A stretch of 64,000 nucleotides of DNA from CAWAHD01 sp963781785. GTDB taxonomy: Bacteria; Planctomycetota; Planctomycetia; Isosphaerales; Isosphaeraceae. Numbering within the stretch: position 1 is the first letter of the stretch; the number at the start of each line of letters is the position of its first letter. The stretch lies in contig CAWAHD010000002.1 in NCBI GenBank assembly GCA_963781785.1, positions 372,001-436,000 of the forward strand, written 5' to 3'. Shown here piece by piece: positions 36,866 through 45,949 of the stretch. The notes under the pieces are model-generated. The model was not told the origin of the DNA. It saw only the letters and a program-made list of their open reading frames with translations, and did not search any database. The translations under genes and the position numbers were made by a program.

Positions 36866-38112
36866 GTGCGATCCCCCTCAAGAGCCCTGTTCAACATCCG
36901 CCCGATCTGGATCGCCCTGGCGGTTCTGGCCGTCCTGGTGGGAGCTGGTGCCCTCCTGGCCCGGCGCGTGTTCCGGACGCCGCCGGATCTCGGCACGATC
37001 TGCGCCTGGCGCGGCAAGGCCGATTCGATCGGGCACAGGTGCTACTGGCACGATATCTTCAGGCCCGTCCCGCAGACGATCGTGCGCACTTGCTGATGGC
37101 CCAGCTCGCCATGGACCGGCCGGACGCTCAGCCTCGGCTCGCCCTTGAGCACCTGGCACGGATCCGACCGAGCACACCCAGGGAAGCGGCCGTGGTGCAA
37201 TTCTCGGTCGGCAAAGCCCATTACCAGGAGAAGCGGTATGACCTGTCCGAGATCTGCTGGAGAGAGGCGCTCAAGCTCGATCCGACGGTTCCCGAGGCGG
37301 GCTGGGCGCTGATCGATCTCCTCGACTTCGAGGTGAGGACCGAGGAAGCCCACGGGCTGGGCATGCGGCTCTTCGAGGTCGAGCCGGATCCCCGCGACCG
37401 CGTCCGCTTGCTGCTGGAGATGTCCCGGCTCGACATCGACAAGGTCGCTCCCGGATCGGTGGTGCAAGTGTTCGAGCCGGTCTGGCGGCATCATCCTGAG
37501 TACCTTCCCCTGGCGCTGGCCGTGGGGTTGGCCCTGGTGCACAACAGCCAGTCGGACCAGGGGCTCGTGGTGCTGCGCGACGCCCTGGACCGCTATCCCG
37601 ACTCGGCCGAGGCCTGGGATGCCTGGCTCACCGGGCTGGATGAAGGCCATCAGCCGGATCTGCTGGCGAAAGAGTTCGCCCGTCTTCCCGGGAGCCTGGC
37701 CGCCGACCTTCGGTTTGCCAAGCATGAGGGGAACGTCGCGCAGGGAGCCCGTGATTGGCCCAGAGCCGTCAAAGCCTACCGCCGCGCCCATGCCTTCGAA
37801 CCGTTCAAGCGGGTCGTGCTCTACCGGCTCGAGATGGCGCTCCTGGCCGCCGGCGAGACCGCCGAGCTCCGCGGTGTCGACGAGCTGCTCAGAGTCTACC
37901 GGAATGCCTCAGAGCAGCTCAGGCCGGTCTTTGACGAGGCGTTCGCCACCAAGACGCTCGGCCTGAAGCCGCGCCCGGAGCTTTACCACCGGCTGGCCGA
38001 GCTCAGAGAGCAGATGGGGCGGTTCGACGAAGCCCGAGCCTGGCACCGGCTCGTGCTTGAGGACGTTCCCGGTGATCCGCTGAGCCTTGCTGCACTGGCG
38101 CGGCTCAAGTAA
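36866..38112 (+). CDS. Membrane-anchored TPR protein of the O-acetylation operon (one frameshift)
   Basis: GTG at 36866, three bases after the previous stop. The N-terminal helix IRPIWIALAVLAVLVGAGAL is followed, after a missing base near 37005, by TPR repeats: LARQGRFDRAQVLLARYLQA, AVVQFSVGKAHYQEKRYDLS, and later RDWPRAVKAYRRAHAFEPFK and MGRFDEARAWHRLVLEDVPG. About 415 residues. TPR proteins such as AlgK scaffold exopolysaccharide machines, and a comparable role is inferred from the operon. Downstream hairpins probably end the transcript. Confidence 0.75.
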
Positions 38113-38196
38113 GATGATCAGTGGCCCGTATGATCATCTCGGCAGGGCCGACCCCGCCAGCCAGGGCGGGGGGAACCCAACCTGTGGGGTTCGGCC
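38112..38196. terminator. Cluster of hairpins after the O-acetylation operon
   Basis: AGATGATCA (38112-38120) pairs with TGATCATCT (38131-38139). CCCCGCC (38152-38158) pairs with GGCGGGG (38165-38171) around AGCCAG. GGCCGACCCC (38146-38155) can alternatively pair with GGGGTTCGGCC (38186-38196) with one bulge. There is no T run, so this is either a non-canonical terminator or a structured, possibly switching, RNA segment leading to the lipoprotein gene at 38353. Confidence 0.45.
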
Positions 38197-38352
38197 GTGG
38201 GGAGCGGAGCCCTGGGGCAATGAAGAATCGCGAATCGCCGTGCGGGAGACACTCGTTCGGGACGGGTACCGTTGTTCGCGCGATGAAACGTCCGCACGAG
38301 CCAGCGATCACCTTTCCCCTCTTGCCTATCTTTGAGGAGAGCCAGACTCATC

Positions 38353-38610
38353 ATGAGATTGTTCACCAGTGCGCCCGGTCTTTCGCTGTTGAGCTTTTGC
38401 GTCCTGGGGCTGGCCGGTTGCGGGGAAGATAACGAAGCGGCCTTCAGGAAGCAAGCGGCCGAGGCGAAGGGAACAATTCCCGGTTCTCGCACCGCCCAGG
38501 CCCAGACCCAAGAAGAGTATTACGAAATCACCCCTGGAGTACAGGGGGCCGGTACGCGGAGCGGACCGCGACCGGACCAGGGCACCGGTTATCCCGGTGC
38601 GAAGAACTAG
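38353..38610 (+). CDS. Small lipoprotein, 85 residues
   Basis: The signal peptide APGLSLLSFCVLGLAGCGED has lipobox LAGC. The short mature part is rich in Gln, Thr, Gly and Pro. GAGGAG precedes it. A DUF1559 gene starts 67 bases downstream, the same order as at 3619-4948, so the two may be functionally paired. Function unknown. Confidence 0.7.
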   Translation: MRLFTSAPGLSLLSFCVLGLAGCGEDNEAAFRKQAAEAKGTIPGSRTAQAQTQEEYYEITPGVQGAGTRSGPRPDQGTGYPGAKN

Positions 38611-38676
38611 TCGGTGGCGGTCACTACGGGAGGAATGTCCGACCGCTGGATCGATGTTTTCCCGAGGGTTGAGACC

Positions 38677-39778
38677 ATGACTCGAAGAAACCGCGGTTTT
38701 ACCTTGATCGAGCTGCTTGCGGTGATTGGCATCATCGCCATTCTCATTGCCCTGCTGCTGCCGGCCGTTCAATCCGCGCGGGAAGCGGCTCGGCGGACAC
38801 AATGCACGAACAACCTCAGGCAGATCGGTCTGGCGATGAACGACTATGTGACCAAGAACGAGGCCTTGCCGCCGGTGTGCGTTGATCCATCATGGTACGC
38901 CGGCAACAAGCCGATTCCCCAGCCGCACCAGAACTGGTCGCAGCACGCGCGGCTGCTTCCTTACATCGAGCAGACCGTACTCTTCAATCAGATCAACTGG
39001 GACTTCGGCGCTCGTTGGAATGGCGACACGGTGTACACCGATCTCCACAGCCCCGACCGGCGGAAGCACCGACAGCATCCCCCAGATGACCGTTCTGGTC
39101 ACGACGATCGCAAATTTCTTGTGCCCATCGGATAACAATCCCGGCTCGTCGACCATGTTCGTCGTGGGCGGGGTGAGCAAGCGGGTCGGGGCCAGCAACT
39201 ATGCCTGCAATATCGGCCTGAGCCGGCGGCTCAATGGCTGGCGGTTGAACGGTCCCAATTATGTGGCCAGCAACTGGGACAAGACCGTGACGGACTTCAC
39301 GACCATGGCCAGTTTCGTGGACGGGGCTAGCAATACGGTGACCTACAGCGAGTGGGTCAAGGGAGCGGCTGTGCCAGCCGGCAGAGCCCCGGACGGTCTG
39401 GGTGAGGTGTACAACCTCGGCCAGAATTCCAACTTCTACGCGACCGACTACCAGTTCGCGCAGCTCTGCAACCGGGTGCCGATCACCAGGGCAAACCAGC
39501 AGTGGCAATGGAAGGGCGAGTGGTGGGGTTTTGGCGCCACCATGATCTATTCGCACACGCAGACGCCCAACCGGACCAGTTGCGTCTACCACGACATCAA
39601 TCAGGATGGCCGCGGCACGATCACCATGATCGGGGCCAGCTCCAATCACCCGGGTGGCGTGAACGTGCTCTTCATGGACGGCTCGGTCCATTTCATCAAG
39701 AGCTCGGTGAGCTATCTGACATGGTATGCCATTGCGACTCCGAACAATCGCGAAGCGGTCAGCTCGGAATCTTACTGA
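38677..39778 (+). CDS. DUF1559 pseudopilin-like protein (one frameshift)
   Basis: The N-terminus RGFTLIELLAVIGIIAILIA is a prepilin-type motif with Gly-Phe cleavage site and Glu at +5. LLLPAVQSAREAARRTQC then NNLRQIGLAMNDY are DUF1559 hallmarks. A shift near 39055 joins HSPDRR... to STDSIPQMTVLVTTIANFLC PSD. The C-terminal SSNHPGGVNVLFMDGSVHFI is the conserved H-x-GG...DGSVxFI motif. About 367 residues. Exported filament-like or scaffold protein of unknown role, expanded in planctomycetes. Confidence 0.88.
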
Positions 39779-40063
39779 CATCACGGCCGAAGACCACAGC
39801 ACGCGCAGGGGATTTGCGGAATCTGCGCGAGTCGCGAGAGCGACTTTGCATCAACACGGCGCGAACGCTAACGTGTCGGCCCGCACGACGGCCAGGCCCG
39901 CCCACGGGCTCAGACCGCGCGGCGTGAACCCCAGCGTGCGAGCCGCGCGATAGCCTGGTCCCGGCTCGGTCGCCCCTGGTATCCTGTGAGAATGCGGCTC
40001 GGACGCTCGGCCCGCCTGTCACGAGCTGCCGGTGTCCATCTTTCGGGAGTGGAGATTTCTCGC

Positions 40064-40921
40064 ATGTCTGCCGGCACAGCCCTTGCGTTCACCCTGGCTT
40101 TCGCCACCCTGGGCCAAGGGGACTGGTTTGCCCCCTTTCCGGCGCACCGCGTGATCGGCGATGTCTACTATGTCGGGTCGAAAGATCTCGCCAGCTATCT
40201 GATCACCACCCCCGAGGGGCATATTCTCATCAATAGTGGTTTCGAGCGGACTGTGCCCTTGATCCAGAAATCCGTGGAATCGCTCGGCTTCAAGATGGCC
40301 GACGTCAAGATCCTGCTGGCCAGCCATGCTCACTCGGACCACGTCGCGGGCCATGCGCTCTTGCAGAAACTCACCGGCGCCAAGGTCTACGTCATACGCG
40401 GCGACGACCATGTGATCGCATCGGGGGGCGAGGGCCAGTACTTGTACTCCGTGAACCGCTGGAAGCCCTGCAAGGTCGATCGTGTACTGGAGGACGGCGA
40501 TGAAGTCAAGCTCGGCGGCGTCACACTGGTCGCACACCGCACGCCTGGCCATACGAGAGGCTGCACAACGTGGACCTGGCGCACCCAAAGCGCCGGCAAG
40601 ACTTACGACGTCGTCGTGATCGGCAGCCCGAACGTGAATCCCGGCTATCGCCTGGTCGACAATCCATCATATCCCGAGATCGCCGTCGACTTCGCCAAGA
40701 CGTTTGATGTGCTCAAGAAACTCCCCTGCGACGTATTCCTCGGCGCGCATGGCAGCTACTACGGCATGATCGAAAAGTACGAGCGGGGCAAAAAGGGGGC
40801 CGAGGCAAACCCATTCATTGATCCCGAAGGCTACCGGGCCTACGTGTCATTAAAGGAGCGGGCTTTCCGCGACGCGGTTGCCGGCCAGGAGCGGGCCAAA
40901 GCCGCCGAGCCGGCTCGCTGA
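40064..40921 (+). CDS. Subclass-B3-type metallo-beta-lactamase fold protein
   Basis: 285 residues. Signal peptide AGTALAFTLAFATLGQGDW. Zinc ligands are present: HAHSDH (~residues 92-97; the HxHxDH motif), the TPGHTRGCTTW His and the final GAHGSYYG His, as in B3 enzymes. The usual DGG before the first motif reads NSGFE (ILINSGFERTVPLIQ), so one framework Asp is replaced. GGAGTGGAG precedes the ATG. B3-type proteins hydrolyse beta-lactams or act as lactonases; resistance is possible but unproven. Its last 82 bases overlap the convergent gene on the other strand. Confidence 0.85.
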   Translation: MSAGTALAFTLAFATLGQGDWFAPFPAHRVIGDVYYVGSKDLASYLITTPEGHILINSGFERTVPLIQKSVESLGFKMADVKILLASHAHSDHVAGHALLQKLTGAKVYVIRGDDHVIASGGEGQYLYSVNRWKPCKVDRVLEDGDEVKLGGVTLVAHRTPGHTRGCTTWTWRTQSAGKTYDVVVIGSPNVNPGYRLVDNPSYPEIAVDFAKTFDVLKKLPCDVFLGAHGSYYGMIEKYERGKKGAEANPFIDPEGYRAYVSLKERAFRDAVAGQERAKAAEPAR

Positions 40922-42393
40922 GTGGATACGCCCGAAAGGTCAGCCACCAGGGTGGCATCAGTGGGCAGTCGATCGAACCAATCGTTCCACTTCTCAACGT
41001 CATCGCCCAGCGCCAGCCCCGAGATCGACTCCAGCGACCACACGACCTCTTCAGACGGGATCTGACCATCGTTGCCGAGAAGGTCGATCAATGCGCGGGC
41101 GCCCAGAGCGTAGCCGGCTCTGCCCATCTCACGAATTGCCTGAATCCTCTCCAGCTTGTTTGCTCCCTCGTCCTCAACAATGGGGATCACCCTGCTCAGC
41201 AGGGCATCACGGATGGCTTCCGGAGGAGGTCCATGCGAGCCGATCCCACGATCCAGGACCCACTTCCGCCACTGTTCGAGCAGGATCTCAAAACCGTGAT
41301 GAAAATGACGTCGGAACACATCCTCGATGGGAGCTTTCTTGGCCGGGTCCCTGAGAAAAGCCCGAAATCTTTCCAGTCGCTCGGCCTCAGAGCAGAGAAA
41401 CTCCACGACAGAACACGACTGGGCGCTCAACTGGTTGTACCTGCGAAAACTGTCGAAGTCCTGCCAATCCCTCACCAGTTTGATGATCGATCTCGGGTTC
41501 GGGTGGAAGAGTTGCGCAGTCCCAAGCGCGTCTCCTCTCGACAGCGCTGCGAGCATCCTGCGATTGAGCCGGAAAGGTTCCATCTCGTCCCCGAAACTGG
41601 CGACGAAATTGGCAACCCCCGTCTGGACCCAGAATGGCGACGGGCTTTTCCTGTAGGAGTCGAGATTGAAGTAACTCACGAGCACACGGATGATTCGCTC
41701 CAGGTCGGCGAGCCGATGAGGGGGAAAATCGGTCGTCATCGAAATGGTCGCCCTGGACCAGGGAACGTACATCCCGTCGAGGTTGCTCACGTAAAGGAAC
41801 GCCCATTTGAAAAGGGCATCGAAGGTGTTCCTCTTGCCGAACACGAAGAACCGGAGCGGGCGGTCATCCTCAAGACGAACGCCGAAGACCGACTCGAACC
41901 GCCTCCGACAGATCTCCCACTGACTCTTCCACATCGAGGTCGGGGCACTTGCCCCAAAGATGTGGAGAGACACCGGGCCAAATGTTGTTTCTTCGCCAAC
42001 CTCACCGGCACACGCACGGGCGACTTCGAGAGAATAGGAGGGATTGGACATTCGCCTCATTCTCACGATCCACAGGAGGACCATGCCCGCGGCACACACG
42101 ACGAACAAGAGCACGAACACACCAATGGCGAGGATCGGGTAGGCGAGTCCGCCCAGGCGAGCCGGCATCAAGCTGGCGAAGGGATAGACCAAAACGAACG
42201 ACAGCATCAGGAACAGGCTGATGATGATGATGAACCCCTGAATCGCGAGGCGACGACGCTCCTCGGGGGAAACCCTGGCATTTCGACAAGCCGGGCACAG
42301 CCCGGTCGGTCCAAGCTTCCGAGCCCGGAAGAAGCGTCTTCCGCAGGACTCGCATCGCGGAGACCTTGCCGTTGGCGGTCGATATGGATTCAT
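40840..42393 (-). CDS. Zinc-ribbon membrane protein with large soluble domain
   Basis: About 517 residues; ATG at 42393, with a GTG nine bases upstream possible. CESCGRRFFRA and CPACRNARV form a zinc ribbon at residues ~13-40. Two membrane helices follow (GFIIIISLFLMLSFVLVYPF; PILAIGVFVLLFVVCAAGMV). The soluble part resembles DUF1570/gluzincin-like 'peptidase-associated' domains in pattern (WVQTGVANFVASFGDEMEPF) but has no HExxH, so no activity is proposed. A HEAT-like segment (LERIQAIREMGRAGYALGAR) is near the C-terminus. The last 27 codons overlap the lactamase-fold gene tail to tail. Intact. Confidence 0.65.
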   Translation of the reverse strand: MNPYRPPTARSPRCESCGRRFFRARKLGPTGLCPACRNARVSPEERRRLAIQGFIIIISLFLMLSFVLVYPFASLMPARLGGLAYPILAIGVFVLLFVVCAAGMVLLWIVRMRRMSNPSYSLEVARACAGEVGEETTFGPVSLHIFGASAPTSMWKSQWEICRRRFESVFGVRLEDDRPLRFFVFGKRNTFDALFKWAFLYVSNLDGMYVPWSRATISMTTDFPPHRLADLERIIRVLVSYFNLDSYRKSPSPFWVQTGVANFVASFGDEMEPFRLNRRMLAALSRGDALGTAQLFHPNPRSIIKLVRDWQDFDSFRRYNQLSAQSCSVVEFLCSEAERLERFRAFLRDPAKKAPIEDVFRRHFHHGFEILLEQWRKWVLDRGIGSHGPPPEAIRDALLSRVIPIVEDEGANKLERIQAIREMGRAGYALGARALIDLLGNDGQIPSEEVVWSLESISGLALGDDVEKWNDWFDRLPTDATLVADLSGVSTQRAGSAALARSWPATASRKARSFNDT

Positions 42394-42881
42394 CACGCTC
42401 ACGTGTGCACAGGTCAGCGACGGGGAGCGCAGGGTAAACGGCTACATCATGAGAAGGCAATCGGAGACCACCGAGGTTCTGAGGGTTGGCTCCATTCCCC
42501 GACAGATCTTTGCCGTCCCAGTGAATCATAGTCTTGGCTGAGGACTCGGAGGTCAAATGACTCAGAAATTCCTTCTCAGCTTCATGAGGCCCGTGATCGG
42601 TCTGACGTGATCCATTCGGAATCTCCGATCTAGGGCGTTGAGCATGACGGTCAGGGGCGGCGTTAATCTTCTCGAGTTTTGGCCTTGGTCCCAAGATTCT
42701 CACGCCTGGAAGTGTCAGCCAGCAGGATCATGACCTATGGTCTCGATAGGGGCGCTGCGCTCCGCGAGGCGCGTTGCCTCAGTTCACCAAACCGCCCTCG
42801 ATCGTCGCGGAGCGACGGTCCAGGGGCTGCCCCCCAGAATGACGTCGTTCTCGAAGGTCGTCCTCGTCGATGCCCAGCGGG
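42394..42881. other. Intergenic region, nothing recognised
   Basis: About 488 bases between two leftward genes. No gene, hairpin terminator or repeat could be supported; A/T-rich patches near 42450-42640 may hold the promoter of the zinc-ribbon gene. Confidence 0.4.
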
Positions 42882-44204
42882 TCATCCGCCGCGGTCTGTC
42901 GATTCACTCGATGGATCGACAATTCGTCCCAGGAATACAATGCAGCCGGAGCGAGTGTCCCGCACCAGGTAGAAGAATGGGTGATCGGCTCGAACTTCCG
43001 GCGGCCGATCCTCGCCGAAGGCATCCGCGCCAACAACACCCATGTAGGCTGCGGCCTCGATCCCTTCCTCGTTGACGTCGAGGAACGTCTCGTGGGTCGC
43101 GGACGTGACGAACAGATCGCCGGACTTGCCGTTGATCCCCGAGAAATCGGCCGTCTCCTGAGCGAACGATCGAGAAAGCCCCAGTTCTTTCAGTCGCGGC
43201 TTCAACCCGCGCGACGACCGAGCGCGAAACCGGGGAAGGCCGACAATGATCTCGCTTGGCCTCTCCAACCTGGGAAAGACGGCGGCCAGCATCTCCGGCG
43301 TGAGCATCGCCTCGAGCTCGGTTAGCCCGTCGATCTGTTTGGGCACCAAGACATCGAGCGCAAACGCGCCCTCCCCGCAGGACAACGACAACACCTGGAA
43401 CGAGCCGGCGTCAAGGTATCCATGGGCCCTCCTCTCCGCCGTCATGTGCATCATTGGCACGGTAACGGATCGGGTCCGCGCGACGTGGAAATGCTCGTCT
43501 TTCGTCTGCGGGCGAACGAAGCCCTCCGTCCAGTTCCCGCGGAAGTAAACGGCCGAGGTGAGCACCAGTTTGGTCGGAAAGGCGACGGCAGCCGACGGAA
43601 AACTGCCCGTGATCTTGCCACCGGTTCGGGAGAAGACCCAGGCGTTGATGATCTCTGCGGCTTCGGTGGGACGGCCGGTAAAATCGACCTGACGGCCACC
43701 ACTCAGAGCGAACACATCACGGAGCGTCGCGCGGTAAGCATCGAGCAGTTCGTAACCCTGTTGGAGCCAGACGGCATTGGCCAAGCGGATCTGGAAGTTG
43801 CGCCCCTCGCCATCCGCGTTGAGATCCTGGATGACCGCGCCCAAGGCACCGTCCGTGAATCCGCCAGGGCGATGGAGCACGCGGTCGAATTCGGCCGCGG
43901 TCTCACCGCGTGCGCCGGCGCGGAGCATCGACAGCCCGGCAGTCAGGCATGCCGGAGCGGCCAGGATGTTGCCCGGTTCGGATTGCATCTTGCGATAGAG
44001 ATCGAGGGCGAAGGCATTATTTGCCTTGACCACCTCCGACAGCGATGCGCGATCGGCGTGTTCCGGGCGGTGCAGTGGAAGGTCGACCAATTGCACCAAC
44101 ATCCGCGGCGGCTCGGTGTGGCGAGGCTTGGCAGAAGACCCACATCCCCCGAGCGCCGCCAGTGTCAGGACGACGAACGAACTTGCAATCGATCTCCAGC
44201 TCAC
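42882..44204 (-). CDS. Serpin-family protease inhibitor, lipoprotein
   Basis: 440 residues, intact. The signal peptide ASSFVVLTLAALGGCGS has lipobox LGGC. A full serpin fold is visible: VKANNAFALDLYRKM, GNILAAPACLTAGLSMLRAG ARGETAAEF, LTSAVYFRGNWTEGF, SEIIVGLPRFRARSSRGLKP. The reactive-centre loop hinge EEGIEAAAYMGVV is followed by ADHPFFYLVRDTRSGCIVFL. The hinge keeps the small residues P12-P10 required for loop insertion, so it is probably inhibitory, although P14 is Ile and not Thr/Ser. The scissile region is GVVGADAFGED. Likely guards the envelope against proteases; the target is unknown. Confidence 0.92.
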   Translation of the reverse strand: MSWRSIASSFVVLTLAALGGCGSSAKPRHTEPPRMLVQLVDLPLHRPEHADRASLSEVVKANNAFALDLYRKMQSEPGNILAAPACLTAGLSMLRAGARGETAAEFDRVLHRPGGFTDGALGAVIQDLNADGEGRNFQIRLANAVWLQQGYELLDAYRATLRDVFALSGGRQVDFTGRPTEAAEIINAWVFSRTGGKITGSFPSAAVAFPTKLVLTSAVYFRGNWTEGFVRPQTKDEHFHVARTRSVTVPMMHMTAERRAHGYLDAGSFQVLSLSCGEGAFALDVLVPKQIDGLTELEAMLTPEMLAAVFPRLERPSEIIVGLPRFRARSSRGLKPRLKELGLSRSFAQETADFSGINGKSGDLFVTSATHETFLDVNEEGIEAAAYMGVVGADAFGEDRPPEVRADHPFFYLVRDTRSGCIVFLGRIVDPSSESTDRGG

Positions 44205-44524
44205 GGTGCTGCCTTTCCGGTAGCCGGGCGACGTCGTTCCGGATGACGTTCAGACGATGAGTCAATCAGGATGCGCGAGCCTTCCTGCAAATTGTTGGGT
44301 CTCATTCAGGCTTCACAACGCAGATTGGCGTCAGACCTCGCTCAACACGCCATGCGCGATTGTACGCCGGAAAACGCGCAGTATGTACCGCATTCCAAGA
44401 CAGATCCCGTACATTCGGCGTCTCCCCGGAACAGAGAGTGATGACGCTGCCGCCGCTGGAAAGGAGATGCACTCGTTGACAGCGGGCATCGCGTGAGGCC
44501 TCGGGTTGACCACGCGCTCGCAGG
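44205..44524. other. Intergenic region, nothing recognised
   Basis: 320 bases between two leftward genes, containing the serpin promoter by position. No reliable elements, repeats or small gene. Confidence 0.35.
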
Positions 44525-44878
44525 CTACGGAGTGGTCGCCGGCCGAGGCAGGGGGCCGTACGGATACGCCGCTTGATCCGGACCGGAGCCTTGGAGCAGG
44601 CTGTCGGACTGTGTCCCGATCACGGTCTTGGGCAAGGTCACCAGATCACCAACCAGGGAAAGCGGCAGATCCGCGACGTAAACCAGATTTCCCGGGGCCT
44701 CGACCGACTTGACCCATTCGATATCCCTGCGAACTCCTCCGAATGGTCTTGATACCTCTTGCCCTGCCGGGCTCGGTGGTGGAAGTCGCCGGCCCTCGAT
44801 ATTTGCCATTGTTCCACAACCCCATGATGCGATGGCGGAGGATAGAGCGAGATATCCCATCATTTTCCGTGCTGACAT
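44525..44878 (-). CDS. YceK/YidQ-like small lipoprotein
   Basis: 117 residues. The signal peptide MMGYLALSSAIASWGCGTMA ends in lipobox SWGC. The pattern GTMAN...RPFGGVRRDIEW ... YVADLPLSLVGDLVTLPKTV matches the YceK/YidQ family of enterobacterial small lipoproteins (PYGGVRxD...DLPLSxVxDTxxLP). The family appears to be an outer-membrane lipoprotein family of unknown function. ATG at 44878 chosen for the signal peptide. Confidence 0.8.
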   Translation of the reverse strand: MSARKMMGYLALSSAIASWGCGTMANIEGRRLPPPSPAGQEVSRPFGGVRRDIEWVKSVEAPGNLVYVADLPLSLVGDLVTLPKTVIGTQSDSLLQGSGPDQAAYPYGPLPRPATTP

Positions 44879-45083
44879 GTTTGGCTCCCCCGCCGCCTGA
44901 CACACACCGCTCTCTCGCAAAAAACAGGCGGTGATTATGACGACGCGTCGGGAATCCGCAAGAGGAATGTGCACGCCGGCCCCTTTGCGGTGCCGACGGC
45001 ACCGAGCCCAGCACAATCGACCGACGATCGTCGCCGATGATGAAAACTTGAAACTAGGTCTGACCCCCGAGGAAGGGTCCGTC

Positions 45084-45893
45084 TCATCGGGTGGCGATCA
45101 AGAGCTCGAGCGTCATTTCACTGCGGAAAATGCCCGAGGGTTCGAGCCTGAGCAGACGCTCGGCCAAAACTTGGCGGAACTCGTCGGTGCGGTCTCTGAG
45201 CTGGGCGGGCGAGGCGTAGGAGGTGCTGAGCAAGAGTCCCACGATCTCGTCCACGGTCATCTCCTCTGCGGTCGTCGTGCGCACCGTTTCAACCCGCCGG
45301 AATGCGGACCGGGCGAGGATTTCTTCGTGTCGTTCGGCCGGGTCGTGATAGATACCGCCGCCCGCTCGGCGTTCGGGGCCGAGGAACTCCATGACGACTT
45401 GCTTGGTCAGCTCGGACCAAGCGCTCTTCGAGTGGGACCAGACGCTCCCGCCCGTGTTTTGAGCCACGATGGCCACACCGCCGGCCGGAACGATCAGCCG
45501 GTCCAGGATCGCCAGGACCCGGTCACGCGCCATCCAGTGGAAGCTCGCCCCCATCGTGGTCAGCTTCAGCCGCGGGAGGCCGAGCTGGTCGATACAGCGA
45601 TCATCCCCGGAATACCAGGCGATCCCGCATGCCCCGGCGGCCTTCTCCGCGGCCCGGCCTTCGGCAAGCATATCGAGATCAGGGTCGACGGCGTGCACGG
45701 GGATCCTCCGCGAAGCCAGTGGAACCGCGAGCTGTCCGGTGCCGCAGCCGAGATCCAGCACGTGCGTGGTGCCGTCGAGGTTGAATCGCGCGACGAGTGT
45801 GTCGATGACCTCGGGCGGATAACCCCGGCGGTAGCGGGCATAGTACCAGGCCGTGCCCTCAAACAAGCCGGGCGGATCAGGCGCTCGCGTCAT
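45084..45893 (-). CDS. Class I SAM-dependent methyltransferase
   Basis: 269 residues. Motif I is VLDLGCGTGQLAVPLASR (~residues 46-63) with the acidic end of beta-2, VHAVDPDLDML. The post-I region LTTMGASFHWMARDRVLAIL is typical of UbiE/YcgJ-like Methyltransf_11 enzymes. The C-terminal helical domain is standard. No cofactor residues are missing. Substrate unknown. The next leftward-transcribed gene upstream starts 57 bases away (GH99-like stop at 45950), so they may be co-transcribed. Confidence 0.85.
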   Translation of the reverse strand: MTRAPDPPGLFEGTAWYYARYRRGYPPEVIDTLVARFNLDGTTHVLDLGCGTGQLAVPLASRRIPVHAVDPDLDMLAEGRAAEKAAGACGIAWYSGDDRCIDQLGLPRLKLTTMGASFHWMARDRVLAILDRLIVPAGGVAIVAQNTGGSVWSHSKSAWSELTKQVVMEFLGPERRAGGGIYHDPAERHEEILARSAFRRVETVRTTTAEEMTVDEIVGLLLSTSYASPAQLRDRTDEFRQVLAERLLRLEPSGIFRSEMTLELLIATR

Positions 45894-45949
45894 GGTCGAT
45901 CTCTCTCGCGTCGGATCTGGGTCACTCCATCTCAGCCGGCTCGACGCGG

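Noticed and set aside
44257..44496. Small rightward gene between the serpin and YceK-like genes
   Set aside because: No ribosome site, no resemblance to a protein family, overlaps the expected promoter region.
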